Shown here in pieces: positions 61,787 to 64,000 of a stretch of DNA of 64,000 nt. How positions within the stretch are numbered: position 1 is the first letter of the stretch; each line of letters opens with the position of its first letter. The notes under the pieces were generated by a model, which saw only the letters and a program-made list of their open reading frames with translations, did no database searches and had not been told where the DNA came from. The stretch comes from Siphlonurus alternatus (taxonomy: Eukaryota > Arthropoda > Insecta > Ephemeroptera > Siphlonuridae), in NCBI GenBank assembly GCA_949825025.1, contig OX463778.1:27213551-27277550 (forward strand), written 5' to 3'. Position numbers and translations under genes: made by a program.

Positions 61787-61803
61787 ACTGCCGAAGCAAG
61801 TAC
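61697..61803 (-). ncRNA. U6: U6 spliceosomal snRNA
   Basis: The minus strand gives the full metazoan U6 sequence of about 107 nt. It has the 5' stem-loop GTACTTGCTTCGGCAGTAC, the region ACATATACTAAAATTGGAA, the invariant ACAGAGA box (61757-61763) that pairs with the 5' splice site, GATTAGCATGGCCCC with the catalytic AGC triad, and the internal stem-loop region GACACGCAAAATCGTGAAGC ending in GTTCCACA plus T-run. U6 forms the catalytic core of the spliceosome with U2 after release from U4. One base in the internal stem-loop (AAAATCGTG where most animals have AAATTCGTG) and the C-G-compensated 5' stem are within normal variation. An upstream TATA-like box and a proper terminator argue for a functional gene and not a retropseudogene. 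The minus-strand frame overlapping it is meaningless. Confidence 0.95.
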
Positions 61804-61828
61804 AAGAATCCCTTAGAGCAAATTGGGT

Positions 61829-61834
61829 ATATGA
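61829..61834 (-). promoter_or_regulatory. TATA-like box of U6 gene
   Basis: CATATA on the minus strand, about 26-31 bases before the U6 5' end, the spacing expected for an RNA polymerase III type 3 promoter. A proximal sequence element would be expected at about 61843-61865 (minus strand ctcggcctgtcgtcagaacc). It cannot be confirmed because the species-specific consensus is unknown. Confidence 0.6.
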
Positions 61835-61864
61835 AGCTAGGGTTCTGACGACAGGCCGAGCTGA

Positions 61865-63788
61865 CATGCAAAACTTCTAAGTGTAAAATAAAATATTTAA
61901 ATAAATTCAACTTTAATTATATACAATATCTAGTTAGCTTATGTAATAATAAATAAAACTAATAGCTTATAATTTTATAAAATGTGTAATTAATGAAAAA
62001 TTAAAGAGTTTTATAAGAAATTAATTACTGTTGCGTACGCTGCCATCTAGTGACTCATTATATGAACTATCTGAGAGCCAATGAGAATAAAGCGCGGCAA
62101 CTTTAAGGCCAACTTTTGACTGCTGCGAGGAGCGGCAATAATATATTGTTTTGCTCATTATCTTACTTACACAATCATTATCATTAAATTTAATTGAAAT
62201 TGGTCTTAAAACACTAAAGGAAGATTAAATGTTGATAGCGGTTAGAGTGCTGGAATAGGTTTGTTTTCGTCGCTTTCTTTCATGTTCCCGGCAACCTTAT
62301 ATCGCCTCTCTCTATAATATGCATTCGTTACATTGCAGTTACTATTATAATACCCAGATCGTTTTCGAGTGATATATATCACGGAATGCTGACCAAATTA
62401 ATTAATGTAGAGACTGAAAATATTCACTCGTTTGTCGCTTTTCTATTTGAAGAATCGTACTTACTTTTTTTTATAATATTAACATATATAATAAGATAAT
62501 TTGGTGCAAAAGCTTTTTATCTTTTTATATTGTTATGTAAACTGTATAACTCATTATTTTTTATATACGTGTATTTAATAAATGCTTTGAAAAAAATACA
62601 ATTTTTTACCATTATTATCTATAAAAAAAACTTTACAATTTACTGAATTTACACATGAAAATTTACCCACTAAATTGGGACTACCAATTTATTTGTTGCT
62701 AAATGTTCTGTACAGTAGTGACTTTACCTGTCAACTGTAATAAAATGTTCATATTAGCTCACTTATTAGCGTTGTATCGCTAAATGAGAGAAACAAGAAT
62801 GCTTTTTATCTCAAGAGTTGTGAGGTGGTTTTGACTGGAGAAAGCGGCTGTGACGGCATAGATCACTCTGGAACCAGAAGGGAGGGGGGGGGGGCATGTT
62901 TATTAAAACGACGACCACCTCCAGCAGCAGCCAGGGCCAGGTTGTGTGTGAGCTCCTCACAAAGAGAAACATTTCCTCTTCTTCTTCTTCTCGTCGGCTT
63001 GGAAAAGGTGTGTCTGTGCTCACCGTTCTTTATTTTTGTATCTCTCTGATCGTGCTGTGCCCTCAACCAAGGTCAAATACTTTGTTGAATGCCCTCTTTC
63101 CATCACAACCGGCAATGGTACAGGATGGATCTTCTTCATATGTGTGACGTGTTGAGCCAGGGAATCACTCAGGTATCTCAGGTATAAATATAACATTCAG
63201 GTCTTTCTCTCTGACTAAAGCAACCTGCACCTCAAGATGCTGCTATCAATTGTTAAACTTTTCAGTTCATTTTTTTTTAGGCTAAATTCCAGTTTGACAA
63301 TTGGACACACAAAAGATGTATACGGACCTATGTGTTATAGTAATGGCCGATCACATGCACGAGCCGTGGAGCTTGGAAGAAACAAGGTGAAATTTGACAG
63401 TGTATATAGTCTTCGTCATCTATATTATATTCATATTAGTGTCACCTGTAACACATTATTAATGTCAAGCTGCTCGTGACAAGTTACGATTAGAAACATT
63501 AACATTATATATTTATTATATACTTTGGTTTCTCATAACATTTATTGTCCCACATGATCCAGCTTATGAAGTCCTTGGTAATATTTTGTAAAGAAGGTGG
63601 ATCCGTGTACCAAAACTTACGGGCTGCCCGCCTACACTAGCTCTCATGGGCTGGACGTACGAGAGGTTGTCTACACGTGGGAAGGACGATCCAAGGAACT
63701 TGATGACCGTCGCCCGCGGAGTCCTCGGCTACCGACGGACCAGAGCTGTTGCTGGAGTGGTGAACACAGCGGCTCTGAACCTTGTGCA

Positions 63789-63792
<4 letters not shown>
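61865..63792. other. Intergenic AT-rich DNA with GC-richer right part
   Basis: A ctgccatctagtga motif at 62040-62053 resembles an arthropod CTCF site. The patch 62820-63150 includes a plus-strand frame of 83 codons from a true ATG (62896), with a Ser-rich start and a hydrophobic stretch (VSVLTVLYFCISLIVLC). The patch 63597-63790 is open in more than one frame (see findings). Neither is strong enough to call. Confidence 0.4.

Positions 63793-63826
<34 letters not shown>
63793..63826. repeat. (CT)n microsatellite
   Basis: An uninterrupted CT run of about 34 bases. It abuts the left end of the partial MITE at 63827. Confidence 0.97.
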
Positions 63827-63829
<3 letters not shown>

Positions 63830-64000
63830 GTAGAGATAACGCCGAACAGCTGTTCGACGTACTCCCATTTAATTAACATGTAAACCTTAGCAAATTCACA
63901 AAACTTCTGAAATTTTCTTGAGAGGCAGGTATTAGTGCCTATAAAAGACGCATAAAAAGTTTCAAAACAATTTAACGAGCCGATTTTTTTAAATTGAGTT
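63827..64000 (+). mobile_element. Partial copy of TTAA-type MITE, cut by window edge
   Basis: Begins AAGGTAGAGATAAC, which matches the terminal repeat of the 43099 element (its right end read in inverse). It continues with cccatttaattaacatgtaa and accttagca, then caaaacaat and attttttt, which match the interior left arm of the 42714 element. The flanking TTAA is not preserved on the left, where the CT repeat begins. The right half lies outside the window. Confidence 0.75.

Noticed and set aside
62231..62260. tRNA-SINE A-box-like agcggttagagtgctgg
   Set aside because: No matching B-box within 30-60 bases and no A-tail or target duplication.

Overview
This window is AT-rich, intron-containing DNA from an animal nuclear genome. 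The spliced FAAH2-type exons, the U6 snRNA gene with an upstream TATA-like box and T-run, the many short inverted-repeat transposons and the long tetranucleotide microsatellites point to an invertebrate, most likely an arthropod. The species cannot be named from the sequence. There is no bacterial gene organisation, and nearly all open frames of 60-140 codons are chance frames, microsatellite translations or both strands of a palindrome.

Only two genes can be supported well. At the left end, on the minus strand, lie the first two coding exons of a fatty-acid amide hydrolase 2-like (amidase signature) gene: exon A (3513-3689) and exon B (1984-2203). They have clean GT/AG junctions and matching phase, and exon B contains the candidate catalytic lysine. 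The rest of the gene lies to the left of base 1. Near the right end, on the minus strand, is an apparently intact U6 spliceosomal RNA gene (about 61697-61803) with a TATA-like element about 26-31 bases upstream and a seven-T terminator.

Everything else is intergenic or intronic DNA filled with small non-autonomous mobile elements. Two hAT-type elements (11969-12889 and 20980-21144) each have matching terminal inverted repeats and perfect 8-bp target duplications. Four palindromic elements are bounded by TTAA and occur as two tandem pairs, each pair sharing its central TTAA (22849-23690 and 42714-43474); a related partial copy enters at the right edge (63827-64000). Other palindromic families have two or three copies each: 7449/26152, 32852/36947, 38860/39102/42483, and the non-palindromic dispersed repeat 31851/38991/55343. 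Single palindromes are at 123, 3092 and 18504.

The most unusual structure is at 59154-61484. A foldback element of about 1.6 kb has arms of about 685 bp around a loop of about 250 bp and sits exactly between two identical copies of a 351-bp direct repeat. The edges suggest that the element inserted at a TTA at the junction of a pre-existing tandem duplication.

Microsatellites ((AATA)n, (TTTA)n, (TA)n, (GA)n, (CT)n), a 154-bp tandem duplication at 15677, a cluster of six TGACGT sites at 29888-30200 and scattered CTCF-like motifs complete the picture. I see no virus-like, CRISPR, toxin or recognisable transposase gene.
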